Part shown: piece by piece, positions 22,011 to 32,673 of the stretch
Layout of the letters: each line of letters opens with the position of its first letter
Numbering within the stretch: position 1 is the stretch's first letter
DNA from: Diphasiastrum complanatum
Taxonomy: Eukaryota > Streptophyta > Lycopodiopsida > Lycopodiales > Lycopodiaceae
Reading direction: 5' to 3'
Assembly (NCBI GenBank): GCA_029204225.1
Contig: CM055106.1
Location: forward strand, 7,846,907-7,910,906
Length of the DNA stretch: 64,000 nucleotides
Notes under the pieces: model-generated
Told to the model about the DNA's origin: nothing
Database searches by the model: none
The model's input: the letters and a program-made list of their open reading frames with translations, nothing else
Translations under genes and position numbers: made by a program

Positions 22011-23311
22011 TCACTGCATAACGCTTCTGAGTACAAGAGTCTCCACAGTTAGACCAGGTCCGAAGGCAAGGAGGAAACCCCACTCACAGCCTTCCCCGGT
22101 AGTTGAGAGCTTAAGCTCTTGTGATCGCTTTCGTATCTGATCCAAGACAAAAAGAACACAAGCACTGGACATGTTGCCGTATGTGGATAGAACGTCTCTT
22201 GTGGCTTGGAATTTGGGAGCCTTCAGCTTCAGCTGACGCTCAACCTGATCGAGGATCGCTCTACCTCCGGGATGAACTGCCCAGAACATGTCATTCCACT
22301 CCACAGAGCCACAGTTCACGATATTCACTGCGTCTTTGAGAATTGACTCAAGATTTTTAGATATCAGTCCAGGGACGTCTTTGTGGAGATGGTAGATGAG
22401 GCCGGCTTCAGATAGATGACCCACGACAGCTCCGTCGCTCTTCGGAACAACGTTCTCACTTGCGAAGTGAATTTCGAATAAAGGCTTTTCGGTCTCAGCT
22501 ATTGGATCCGAACCTACTATCACAGCGGCAGCACCGTCTCCAAACAAAGCGGCTACCACCAGCCCATCTGGGTGGCTCTCGTTCGGAGCTCTAAATGTGG
22601 CAACATTGGTCTCACTGCACGCTATTAATACTCTGGCTCCTTTATTGTTCTCGGCCATATCTTTGGCCATTCTCATTGCTGATCCTCCAGCGAAGCAGCC
22701 TTGATGGTAGAGCATGACACGCTTGACGCTAGAGCGAAGGCCAAGAAGCTTTGTGAGGATGAGATCAGCGCCCGGCATACTCACACCGCTTCTGGTGGCA
22801 AAGACAATGTGGGTGATAGAGGATCTGGGCTGACCCCATTCCTCAATGGCCTTCACTGCCGCATCGTGGGCGAGCTTGGGAATGGCCTGAATAGTAATAT
22901 CCTGCCTTGCCTCCAGAGATGGCTGGCGATAAGTGCAGAGATTAGCATTTTCTTTCAGCAGATCCTCCGTCAGAACAAAGTGCCTCTTCTTGATTCCAGA
23001 TCGATCGCCTGATTCCCAGTAACTAGTCAGATGTTGCCAAGGCGATAAGCAAGACGGAGCTGAGCAGTACAAATTTGATACTAAAAAAGCAGTGCAATAG
23101 ATCAGTCCATTTTAAAACATAAGCATTCTAAAAGCTTACAAATGCGCTGGAACTTAGTCTTGAGCTCAATCTGGTCATCACAATTTGTGGCTTTGAAGAA
23201 GAAGTCTGGATAAAAAGATTGTTCAATAGCGTTGGGTGGATTTGCTGTGCCAATGGCCAAGACAGTAGCAAGTCCATTGGAGCGCTGAGAAGTACGAGCT
23301 ACAGTTGCCAT
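22011..23311 (-). CDS. Chalcone-synthase-like type III polyketide synthase (2 exons, intact)
   Basis: Type III PKSs are cytosolic homodimers that extend a starter CoA with malonyl-CoA in one active site; chalcone and stilbene synthases are the best-known members. Exon 1 is 23140-23311 (ATG at 23311) and exon 2 is 22008+ to 23008, with TGA at 22011-22013. The intron (23009-23139, 131 bp, GTAAGC...AATCAG) splits the Cys58 codon, the conserved CHS intron site. The product is 389 residues, the usual length. The catalytic triad is present: Cys162 in 'HQGCFAGG', His303 in 'FWAVHPGG' and Asn336 in 'TYGNMSSA', plus the C-terminal '[13 protein letters not shown]'. By alfalfa CHS numbering (from memory) the pocket differs: T132R, T194N, G211V and F265Y, with T197, F215, G256 and S338 kept. 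It is therefore probably not a canonical chalcone synthase; the product is unknown. The neighbours are repeats. Confidence 0.95.
23009..23139 (-). other. Intron of the type III PKS gene
   Basis: 131 bp, phase 1, with donor T|GTAAGC and acceptor AATCAG|GC. The join gives KFQRIC-DRSGIKK, matching the family without a gap. Confidence 0.93.
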
Positions 23312-23434
23312 GAAATTCAGCTTCAACCTAGTGCCTGCAGTAAGGGTAACCACTTTCTACTTCAGCACCCCTAGAACAACAATACGCGTTTAAGGAGATC
23401 TAAGATTATAATGGTTAGAACGATTGAAAAGGCA

Positions 23435-23880
23435 CTGCAGGCAATACAGCATGAAATATATCATCAAGCAGCATGAGTGCAAAGACATAAGCACTGCCAG
23501 CAAATATCACAAGCAAGCACAAATTTACATACTGCAGAAGATATAGCGTGAAAGATATCTTCAAGCAACATGAATGCTCATGTAAGGCAATTGGTCAAAC
23601 TGATAGGCAGTACTGCTAGCAAATATCACAAGCAACCAACCTACGCATAGTGCAGCAAGAAAAATAAGCATACTGCAAGAAGCAAATTACGAATACCGCG
23701 GGAAATGTAGCATCAAAGTAATCATCAAGCAGCATGAACGCAGAGACATAAATCGTCAGACTGAACTGGCATAGCTAGCAAAATATAACAAGCAAGCAAG
23801 CAAAATTTTAATTCTTCGAGATATATAGCATGAAAGGTAACATTAAGCAACATGAAGAAGAGCCATAAAAGCCTGCTCGT
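23435..23880. repeat. Degenerate repeats upstream of the PKS gene
   Basis: Four imperfect units share 'agcatgaaa.atatcatcaag' and 'aagca.catgaa', starting near 23444, 23546, 23709 and 23827 (spacing about 100-160 bp). 'agcaaatatcacaagcaa' recurs between them. They lie 130-570 bp upstream of the start codon, in the promoter or a 5' leader intron. A CACGTG G-box-type hexamer sits at 24115-24120; its role is not shown. Confidence 0.55.
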
Positions 23881-24120
23881 GCATTAAAGCTGCTCGGAAG
23901 AAGAAAGAATGCACCGAATTCAGTAGCAATCACTTCAATTTACAGGAAATCCTCAATGCAGCAGCTTCAACAAGGAGTGCTGTACTTGCGCCTTCTAATG
24001 CGAGTGCAGACTCAGAACTGATTGTCCCAGGAGGTTCGCTTCCGATGCTATATCCAACAGCAGCAGCAGCATAGCGCAGAGAATAGCAACAAAGAGACTA
24101 GAGAGCACGAGTACCACGTG

Positions 24121-26430
24121 AATGTGTAGATTCTAGAAGCAAAGAGTAGACCGAGCTGTGGCTCACGAAGTTCATACAGTGATAAACCCCATTCCTCATT
24201 TCGAACTCAGAAACTACTCTTCTGTTTGAAAGGTACAATTGAAAAGCTAAAATATTTCTCTCGATAAATACCCAACAATAAAAGAGGAATCTTACTTAAT
24301 GCACAATGGTCTTTTTGAAAGGTTTATTTTGAAAGACAATAAAAGACCAATAGTCTTTTCTAGTGACTTTTTCATATAGGTGCTTGGGTATCATAGAACA
24401 TATCATACGGGTATATGATTTTGTAATACTAAGGTCGATACCTGACTCGGGCTGGTTTTAGCCCATCAATGCACATATCGATACCTCATTAAATCCACGC
24501 TACCCTTGATAAAAAGTCTAATTTAAAAAAAAAAATTATATACTCATACTCGGGCTTATACTCAGGTGGTATCATCCCTTCAATACCCAGGCCGGTTGAT
24601 ACAAGCCACCAATTTACAAACATAGTGATATTCATACCCGGCTAGTATCAAAAAAATTTAAAAAGTATAATACCAGGACCCAGATGGTGTTAAAAATATC
24701 AATACCCGGCCGACACTATTTTGCACCCACTAAAACTACTAATATTATTAGGTTGAGCCATACTTGAATGGACGTTGATCCGAGCGTAAAGGTCATGAAA
24801 TATGTCTTTCTAATTTAGCATCAACAATTCCACGATTCCAATTTTGTAAGTTATGGAGAGAGTGGGTTGTGGAGCACTCAACATCTTAAGATCAAGTCCC
24901 CATGTCCCTCAAACTTAACTTGTAGTTCTAGACACGGATGTATTTTTCCATGAAGTTCATGTCCAAATCATGGAAAAAAATATGGGATACAAAAAATAGA
25001 TGTTTTATCATTATGGGCCTCTAGGGGGTAGGATGAACCACTCTCTAGGGTTGATGCTTAAACGAAATTTTATTTTTTTGTAACGGATTGATGAAAAGCT
25101 CATGGGATTGAAATTAAGAATGGAAGCAATCGGAATATATGGAGCACATGGACATGCTCTAAGCTCCTCTAATGCCAAGTGCTCCTTTTTACTTTGTATT
25201 TTGAGGCCACCTTACATAACAAAGTGTACATGCGGTTGCCAAAGATAATACCCTACCAAAAATCCCATGTCGAGAGCCAATGATAGATTCACACCTAGCA
25301 CTAAATATTATGCCAAATATTTCATGTAGACCACCATGATTAGGTGCCACATACCACGTGGACCGTATGTGCTATGTGGCAAACAGAGATTGAATGTTCA
25401 CATAAGAAAATGGTAAAAAGGTCCAGTTCTATGAAATATTTAAAAAAAAAAAAAAGATAACCATAAAAGACTCACACGTGAGCATTATGCAAGGGTTCAA
25501 AAGCCCAAAAGTTTTGGGCCTTCCACTATGGTCCGAACCAAACTCCCAATGGAAACAATCCAACTACCTAGCCCATAAAACTTTAAAATAAACAACGAGA
25601 GCTCCCACAATCTTAGCTTGGAAGTTATGAAATTAAATAAGCTAGAGATTACATAGAATTATAAATGTCTAGAGTGCATTAGAGCTACTAGTAGTTTTGT
25701 TGATTACGTAATGTGTCCTCAAATGACAACATGAAAACTAGTGGCACATCCCAAAATAGAAAATGTTAATACCTTGTCAAAGTCAAGCTACTTGAAAATT
25801 TATTACAATCAAGCAAACTTAGACTTCATAAAGTTTGAACTTGGCTAATAGTGTTTTTTCACATATGCTCTTTTGGACCCAACTATGTAAGGGCCAAAGC
25901 ATTTGTAGTATCAAAGTATCCGAGTTGTGCTCTCGCCTCTTTTGTTGAATCCATGTCAGGCTCAATTGAGTAAAAAGTTTGTTTTCTATACTAGATTTTG
26001 TACTTTGTGAAGTAGTCATCCAAAGTACTCGAAGTTGAAGGTGCAATGTTCATTATGCAATCATGTAAAAGTCACGACCTAAATTCCCAATTATATTATC
26101 TATAACACCAAGTAAGACATTAGAAAACAATATGAAATTGCAATATATCACAAGCACCTAACTCCAAACATTCCTCTAGCAAAATGATGAAATTGTGTTG
26201 CAGATATTTGAGCCAAAGTTCCTTTGACAGCCAAGAGCGATAGTCACTTGTCATTTGTTCACATACCAAATTGATGTGCTCATGCTCAATTTCATAAATT
26301 TAACTCTAATGTCATTAGAAACAGCTACACATCGCAAGGAATGGAGTTTTTTCAAAGATATGGCATTTCCATAAGTGTTATTCATATTATTACTGAGCCA
26401 ATTGCAGTCATCTGCTCCATAAGATTTTTG
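24121..26430. other. No gene recognised
   Basis: This is AT-rich DNA with A-runs near 24520 and 25440 and repeated words 'ataccc.g' and 'ggtatcat' at 24420-24720. A 75-codon minus frame at 25819-26046 has no motif I can name. Confidence 0.3.
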
Positions 26431-26456
26431 AATGTCACAACTAGAAAACTCTGTGT

Positions 26457-26832
26457 TTATCCACGCAGAGTATCCACGCGAGACCCGACACTTAGATTTT
26501 CCAAAATTTTGTTTGCGTGGAACATCCACGCATGGATTATCCACGCCAAAAAAATTTTGAACACGTCTCAGGCCAGTCTACCGGTGTTTTTCTAACACGG
26601 CGCTGAAAAATTCATGCGCGTGGATTATCCACGAGTGGATAATCCACACAAAATTGAATCTTGAAAATTCCGGCAACTGTTTAGGAGGGAAGGTTCCCGG
26701 TGCCAAAAAGTAGTTTTGGTGTGGATAATCCACGCGTGGATTATCCACGCAAATTTCAGTTTGTTCACCAGACGAGACTGGAAGTTAAAGATATCCATGC
26801 GTGGATATCTTCTGCGTGGATTATCCATGCAT
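26457..26832. repeat. Left subterminal array of GCGTGGATWATCCACGC-type motifs
   Basis: At least eight full or half copies of the motif occur, in both orientations and often back to back, for example 'gtggataatccacgcgtgg' near 26719. The spacing is irregular. Confidence 0.85.
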
Positions 26833-26847
26833 TTTTTTTTTTGTTTT

Positions 26848-27035
26848 TTGCATGTTGATAATGACATGAAATTAGCTAAATAGATATATTTCTAAAGTGA
26901 ATTATATTATGATTAGGCTATATATATATTTTTTCTAAAGTGAATTATATTATGATGAGGGCTTTTTTTTTTTTTTGCATGTTCATAATGAAATGGAATT
27001 AGTTAATATTTTTCTAAAGTGAATTATATCATGGT
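26848..27035. repeat. Short AT-rich tandem repeat, offset about 130 bp
   Basis: 'gcatgttgataatgacatg' followed by 'tttctaaagtgaattatat' at 26848 recurs at about 26978 with small changes. The block 'ttctaaagtgaattatattatgat' also occurs in between. Confidence 0.6.
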
Positions 27036-27547
27036 GTTCCTAGATCATTGGGATTTTTTATGAGGGCAGCCACCTACTTTTATAAGACAGTTGACTCGAG
27101 CTACCAAGAGGGTAATTATGCATGATCTAAGGCTTTGAGAGCCAGGGGTTTAGGGTCTACCCTAATGGCACTCTACCTAATCTCATATCCGAGATCATTT
27201 GATATGGATTGAGAGCTCATTTTTACATACTTCAAGAGATTATCAAGAGATGGTGATTTTGGCAAGTTTTCTCTTTAATGAGGAATTGATGAATGATGAA
27301 TGTGATATTTTTTGTGTCTAATGAATAGATATGAATCTGAACAAAGTATTATACTTTCCACGTGTGTGACAGGATGTGAAGATCAATTATTTCTAGTTTT
27401 ATTGTGGTGTTCAAAAGCCTTTGCCAATTAGATGCAAAATAGGTTGAATTGTGTGCTAGTTTTCTATCTATTAGATATAAGTAAAACCTTTGATGCTTTT
27501 TCAAGGTTTTAGTATCCAAATGAAGTTCATAACCTTTGATTTTAACA

Positions 27548-27940
27548 TGGTATCAGAGCCCAAATGCAATCATCAAGGCTCAAATACAAGGAAGAGAGAA
27601 GCAATTACAAGTTGATGATTGTTTAATTTTTATTGCCCTTATTACTATCTTAAGTTTGATGATGTTCCTTCAAGTGTGAATGAAACTGTAGCAACAAAAG
27701 AGTGATTTGATGTAATGAAAAGTGAGGTGAGTACATGATGCATTGTTTGAGATACTTGTAAAATTATTGATCCTCCATCAAAGATACAAAATGTTACTGT
27801 TTGCAAATGGGTCTTTAAGATCAAGCTTAATCAAGATGGTAGTGTGAATAATTATAAATCAAGACTAGTTGCCAAGGGATATGCTCAATTCAAGGGGATT
27901 GACTATGATGAAACACTTGATTTTGTCATAGTTTGTGGTG
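27548..27940 (+). pseudogene. Copia scrap: PBS followed by an RT N-terminal piece
   Basis: TGGTATCAGAGCC (27548-27560) directly after 'tttaaca' is a tRNA-iMet PBS after an LTR end. About 200 bp later the frame reads '[18 protein letters not shown]' and '[18 protein letters not shown]', a hallmark of copia RT. Gag, protease and integrase are missing, so a large deletion joins the 5' end to pol. Confidence 0.75.
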
Positions 27941-28189
27941 GTGATTTCATTAACTCACATGCTTTTAGTGATTTACTGTCTTTGCAGCATTTGTTAAAAA
28001 ATGAGAATTTTCTTGGAACATGAAGCCGTACATCTATCTTCACCCAAAAAAATGGGATTGAAGTCAAACTATGTCTATTCTTTTCACTTGACCATAAATG
28101 AGACTCTATTTTGGCTCAATAACAATAATTTGAAAGCATTGCAAGAATCAATTTCATTCAGAATTGTAATAATCAATTTTTATTCAAAA

Positions 28190-30280
28190 TTACAAGAATC
28201 AATTTCATCAGCGACAACATCTTGCAATTCATCTCCTCTTAGATGATTTTCATCATCACTCTCACTTTTAAAAATTATTTCATCATCTTGACTATAAGAA
28301 TTTCTATTCTCAACATCTATGGAAGGGGGTGCTTCAAGTATGGTTTGACGACTTATTACATCTCTAGGTAACTCAATCTCATAGTTGAAATGAAGGTTTT
28401 TCATTTCATTCTCAACATTTGCACCCTCAAATACTCGTCTTGAACATGTTGAGCTACAAACCACCACATCTTGTTTAGTCGATTTGGTTGAAAAAAATCC
28501 TGCAAAAATCACTATTTTAGAACATATCAAAAACTCAAATACTGAAGTCACTTGCAATAAAATAAAAAACATTATAGCATAGCATGTGCACCTGCTCACA
28601 GTGACGAGGCAACACCAATGTGTCAAAGGACTCCATGCTCAATGTTTTTGATGAATCAATCGCAAAAAATCCACTTGGATCCGATTTCACATCAAATGAC
28701 CTTGAACCATTTCACATCAAATAAAAAATAGTGTGCACTTTCACCAAATGACACATCATAAATATTTTGAATAGTTCCTACGTATTCTATATCTCCTGAG
28801 ATGGGATTCCGATCTCGTGCACTGCTTTGACTTTCTTGTTGGGAAGATGCTATTACACCACAATCGTGTGTGCGTCTCTTTTTGTCAATCCTTTCAACAC
28901 GAAAGTGGAAACCAAAAGCCCATATAGCATGATACATTTTGCACTGCCACATGACAAACATGAATCTCATAAATAATCATTGTGAATGAACATGGTGTTT
29001 CAAAATGATTAAACAAATATTGTTATAAACAAGAATGTTCTAATAATAAAGTATCTAAAGAATAATACCTTCCATTCGCATCCTCTTGCAAAGTCTCATT
29101 CTGCTCCTATGTACACAAGATAGACATTGTTTGAATGATTACCTGAGCATTCACCAACATAATGTGTCCCTTTTTTTGTACTCAATCAAGGAGGAATATT
29201 ATAATTTACCAAGCAAACAGGCCAAATGGACCACGTAGTTGCTCGTACACCAAAGGGGTTCACACCATCTGTTGCAAGACCAAATCTCACATTTCTTGAC
29301 TCATTGGCAAAGCTTGGATACTCTTTGTTGATGTGTTTCCATGCAGGTGAATCTGAAGGTACTCTCATCATCCCATCCGTAGAGGTATGGTGTGCATGCC
29401 AGTCCATAAGTTGTGCAAGAGATTTACAACAAAATAAACGTTGCAATCGTGGAATTACTGGAAAATGTCGTAAAACTTTGCACGAAATGGTTGCCCCTTG
29501 CAAATCATCTCTATATCGAGGAGTATCACAAATGGGACATTTCTTGAGTGATTCGTACCTTCCTTGATATAAAATACAATCCTTTGGACATGCATGATAT
29601 TGCTTGTAGTCCATTTCGATGTTAGTCAACATCTTTCGTGCCTCATCTCTTGTCTCAGGCATGACATTCCCTTCTGGGAGAATTTCGTTTTTCAATAGTC
29701 TGTACATGACAAAAGAAGTCATTGTAAAAAAAATATCACTCGATGTTCAAATTGTAAATTTTTTTTCAAAGCAAAAATGACAAGTAGATGAAAAACAATT
29801 TACTCAAATAATGATGTGAGGCTTTGGTCACTCCATCTATATTTGGCTTGAAGATTTAATAGAAGTAGAGAAGTCGTCAAACGAGATGTCTTTGCTCCAG
29901 GATACAATGCGATCTTTGATTCTTCTCGCAATTTTCTTTCTTCTTTAGACAAAAGTGCCTCCTCATCTTGTTCATTGTGTCTAGCTGCAATATTGTTCTC
30001 GTACATATCATCCAATATCTCTCCCATGACTTCAAATTCATCATTCATTGGAAGCTCATTTTCATCGTTGGAACTTGTTTACGAAGAAGTAGATCTAGAT
30101 GAGCTAGACTCAGATGCATTAGTCTCTTGATTAATGCGCTCATCAATTTCCATCATCTCTTTTAAGCCTTGACGTAGATGACGAGGTAATTGCTTTATAT
30201 GTGGACCGTTGTATTGCATTCGTCGTCTACGTCGACCATTACGAGGATTATTGTCTCCAACACTAAATGAGGATGAAGAA
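28190..30280 (-). pseudogene. CACTA transposase (tnp2-like), with a central deletion
   Basis: The N-terminal exon-like frame (29800-30280) includes 'PHIKQLPRHLRQGLKEM' and 'LYPGAKTSRLTTSLLLLNLQAKYRWSD', which match the start of plant tnp2 proteins. The next frame (29186-29722) shows 'YHACPKDCILYQGRYE', 'CPICDTPRYR', 'RHFPVIPRLQRLF' and 'DSPAWKHINKEYPSF', then 'GLATDGVNPFG', the Transposase_21 block. The long catalytic part after this is missing. Downstream (28692-28970) 'YVGTIQNIYDVSFG' resembles the DUF4216 domain at the C-terminus of these proteins, followed by an acidic tail (28190-28500). Transposase would excise and reinsert the element; this copy is dead. I infer introns at the breaks but did not prove them. 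Confidence 0.8.
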
Positions 30281-30812
30281 TCCTATATATCAAAATAACA
30301 AGAAGTAGGTTGAAACAATGCTTGATAAACATTTCCTCCCAATACTTGATAGATCTAAATGTTGCATGTGAATATAAATTACCTCTTAGTTTAAAAAGTA
30401 TGAACATACCAATGTATCTATTAGACAAATTTGTCTTTTCAACTTGTTAACATTCAATGAACTCAAAGACGAATAATACTCCTAACATTTAATCTAGACA
30501 AATGACGAATAATGCTCCTAACATTTGACATATCTAATAACACAAATCAAATACAATCGAACGTGGAAAAGTACGTGAATGAAAGCGAAGGGGAGTTTGA
30601 AGATGTGGACACCAACGTACACCTACAAAATGAAGGAGGCAAGGAGGGAAGAAGTGATGATGATTAGAGGTTCTTAAATTAAATGTAAGGCCTTGTAGAA
30701 GGCAATGTAGGAAGAGAGAATTTATTCTCTCATCAATGTACTTGTTTTTAAATCAATCAATATAATGTTTTGGCATCTCATCATTCTTGCAAAATTTTTG
30801 AATGCATATATT

Positions 30813-30965
30813 TTTAATCCATGAATGCAAATGTATAGTCTATTGAATGCACATCTATTGATTGCAAATGTATCTATTGATGTATTCAATGCAATGTATA
30901 GTCTATTTAATGCACATCTATGCAATGCAAATGTATCCATTGATGAATTCAATGCAATGTATCTA
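30813..30965. repeat. Tandem repeat with period about 66 bp
   Basis: 'aatgtatagtctatt.aatgcacatctat' recurs, each time followed by 'gcaaatgtat.attgatg.attcaatgcaatgtat'. There are two full units and a partial third. Confidence 0.7.
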
Positions 30966-31276
30966 TTTTAGCACATGATTTGCATGCTAAAATGCACAAT
31001 AAAAAGTAATGGAAAGCACAATGGAAAGTAATGGAAATAGATAACACATTAAGTTATCAACTAAATATCAAATGAATCAAAATAAATGTGAATTTACCTT
31101 TACTATTGTATCTCCATTGTTTCGCAATCTTTGCTTTTCCTTTTGCATGCACTTGATCTTTGAATCCTTTGCAATGAAAGCTCGATTTTCATATCCAAAC
31201 CTACATCACAAATAAAAAAGATCTTAAAACTTATGATCACAAAACACATACTATTAACATCCATCAATGAACTAAA

Positions 31277-31655
31277 AATCCTAAACACTATCAATCTTCT
31301 CACTCACATTCATCCTCATCTCATTCTAACTCCCATCTATACTCTCTTTTTCTCTCTCTCACACAACACAAAAATAGAAAGTCACCTCTATTTTCGGAGC
31401 GAACCACATTTTGGTTCGCACCAAATGTTTTTTTTTTGGACAAAAAATTTTGCGTGGATTATCCAAATCCTAAACACTATCAATCTTCTCACTCACATTC
31501 ATCCTCATCTCATTCTCACTCCCATCTATACTCTCTTTTTCTCTCTCTCACACAACACAAAAATAGAAAGTCACCTCTATTTTCGGAGCGAACCACATTT
31601 TGGTTCGCGCCAAATGTTTTTTTTTTTGGACAAAAAATTTTGCGTGGATTATCCA
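31277..31655. repeat. 189-bp tandem duplication before the right subterminal array
   Basis: 31277-31465 ('aatcctaaacactatc' to 'ttatcca') is repeated at 31466-31655 with two or three changes. Each unit contains 'tttggttcgc.ccaaatg' and ends with one GCGTGGATTATCC motif. Confidence 0.92.
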
Positions 31656-31862
31656 CGCATGGATAATCCACGCAAATTCCAGAAACCTTTCCGCATGGAT
31701 ATAAAAAAAATAAATTTATCCACGCGGTATCCACGGCCTCAACTCTCTGAATTTTGCATGGATAAAGCGAATTTTGCGTGGATAATTATCCACGCAGTAT
31801 CCACGCAGAAGCCGAGCCTTTTTTATTTTATTTTTAATATGGCATGGATTATCCACGCGCTC
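31451..31862. repeat. Right subterminal array of GCGTGGATWATCCACGC-type motifs
   Basis: The same words as in the left array recur (for example 31651-31675, 31715-31735, 31775-31808 and 31843-31858). This supports a single element between 26.4 and 31.9 kb. Confidence 0.85.
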
Positions 31863-31865
31863 TTA

Positions 31866-32670
31866 TTCTACAAATAGTCAAGCTCTTCATACTTCGACTT
31901 CTGATTCAACTAGTATGTTGTGGCATTTCAGATTAGGCCATTTAAATCTTAATGGTATTCAGCAAATGTCAAAGGTCTGAGGCTGTCAAAGGAGCAATGT
32001 CCACAATCTAAGGTAGAGAAGGAGGAAATGAAACAATATCCGTTTTACTCCATCATCGGGTCACTCATGTATGCTATGCTCCGCACTCGACCCGACTTGG
32101 CATACTCCATCAGCTCTCTCAGTCAATTCCTATCGAATCCAGGGACAACTCATTGGAAAGCTCTCATGAAGGTCATGAAGTATGTCCAAGCCACAAAACA
32201 TCTCAGCATCTGTTTTGGAGGCAGCCAATCTGCAAATATTCTTGAAGACTACACAGATGCAGATTGGGCAGGAGATGTCGATACCAAAAGATCGACTTCT
32301 GAATTAGTGTTCTTGTTTAATCAAGGTCCGATTTCATGGAACAATAAAAAACAGACTTCAGTAGCATTGTCTTCAACGAAATCAGAATATATAACTGCCA
32401 CAAATGCTACCAAAGAGGTGATCTGGCTGAGGAACCTGCTTGCAGATATCGAACTTCTTCAATCACATCCGACTACCATCTACTATGACAAGCAAAGTAA
32501 TATTGCACTATCTCTAAATCCAAGATTTCACTCTCAAAGCAAGCATATCGAAATCAAGTATCACCACCATAGGGAAAAAGTGCAAAGCAAGGAAATGTTT
32601 TTGGTTTATTGCAGGACAAAATTACAAGCAGCAGATTACTTCACCAAGGCACTATCAAAGGAGTAGTACT
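31866..32670 (+). pseudogene. Internally deleted copia fragment (GAG-pre-integrase fused to RT end and RNase H)
   Basis: It opens with 'SMLWHFRLGHLNLNGIQQMS' (GAG-pre-integrase), then jumps within a few bases to the RT end and an open frame (32028-32666): 'QYPFYSIIGSLMYAM', 'RPDLAYSISSLSQFL', 'YTDADWAGDVDTKRSTS', 'NKKQTSVALSSTKSEYI' and 'RFHSQSKHIEIKYHHH', ending 'AADYFTKALSKE'. All of integrase and most of RT are deleted. It is the same family as the element at 10.2-14.6 kb but has an uninterrupted RNase H frame without the GA expansion. Confidence 0.88.
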
Positions 32671-32673
32671 TCA

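Larger units (their letters stand above)
26435..31862 (-). mobile_element. CACTA (En/Spm-type) DNA transposon, decayed, termini unresolved
   Basis: Two arrays of a quasi-palindromic word around GTGGATWATCCAC (26457-26832 and 31451-31862) bracket a minus-strand transposase related to tnp2 of CACTA elements (about 28190-30280). Arrays of short direct and inverted motifs just inside both ends are characteristic of CACTA transposons, where the element's DNA-binding protein docks. I could not find a clean CACTA terminal inverted repeat or 3-bp target duplication. The left edge near 26435 ('cacaactagaaaa') is only a candidate. The right array runs into a copia fragment. A copia scrap is embedded at 27.5-27.9 kb. 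Confidence 0.75.

Noticed and set aside
23312-23353. Longer N-terminus of the PKS from a GTG start
   Set aside because: The ATG at 23311 gives the normal family length of 389 residues.
26457-31862. Clusters of short palindromes as a CRISPR array or satellite
   Set aside because: Spacing is irregular, both orientations occur and they bracket a plant CACTA transposase, so subterminal repeats explain them.
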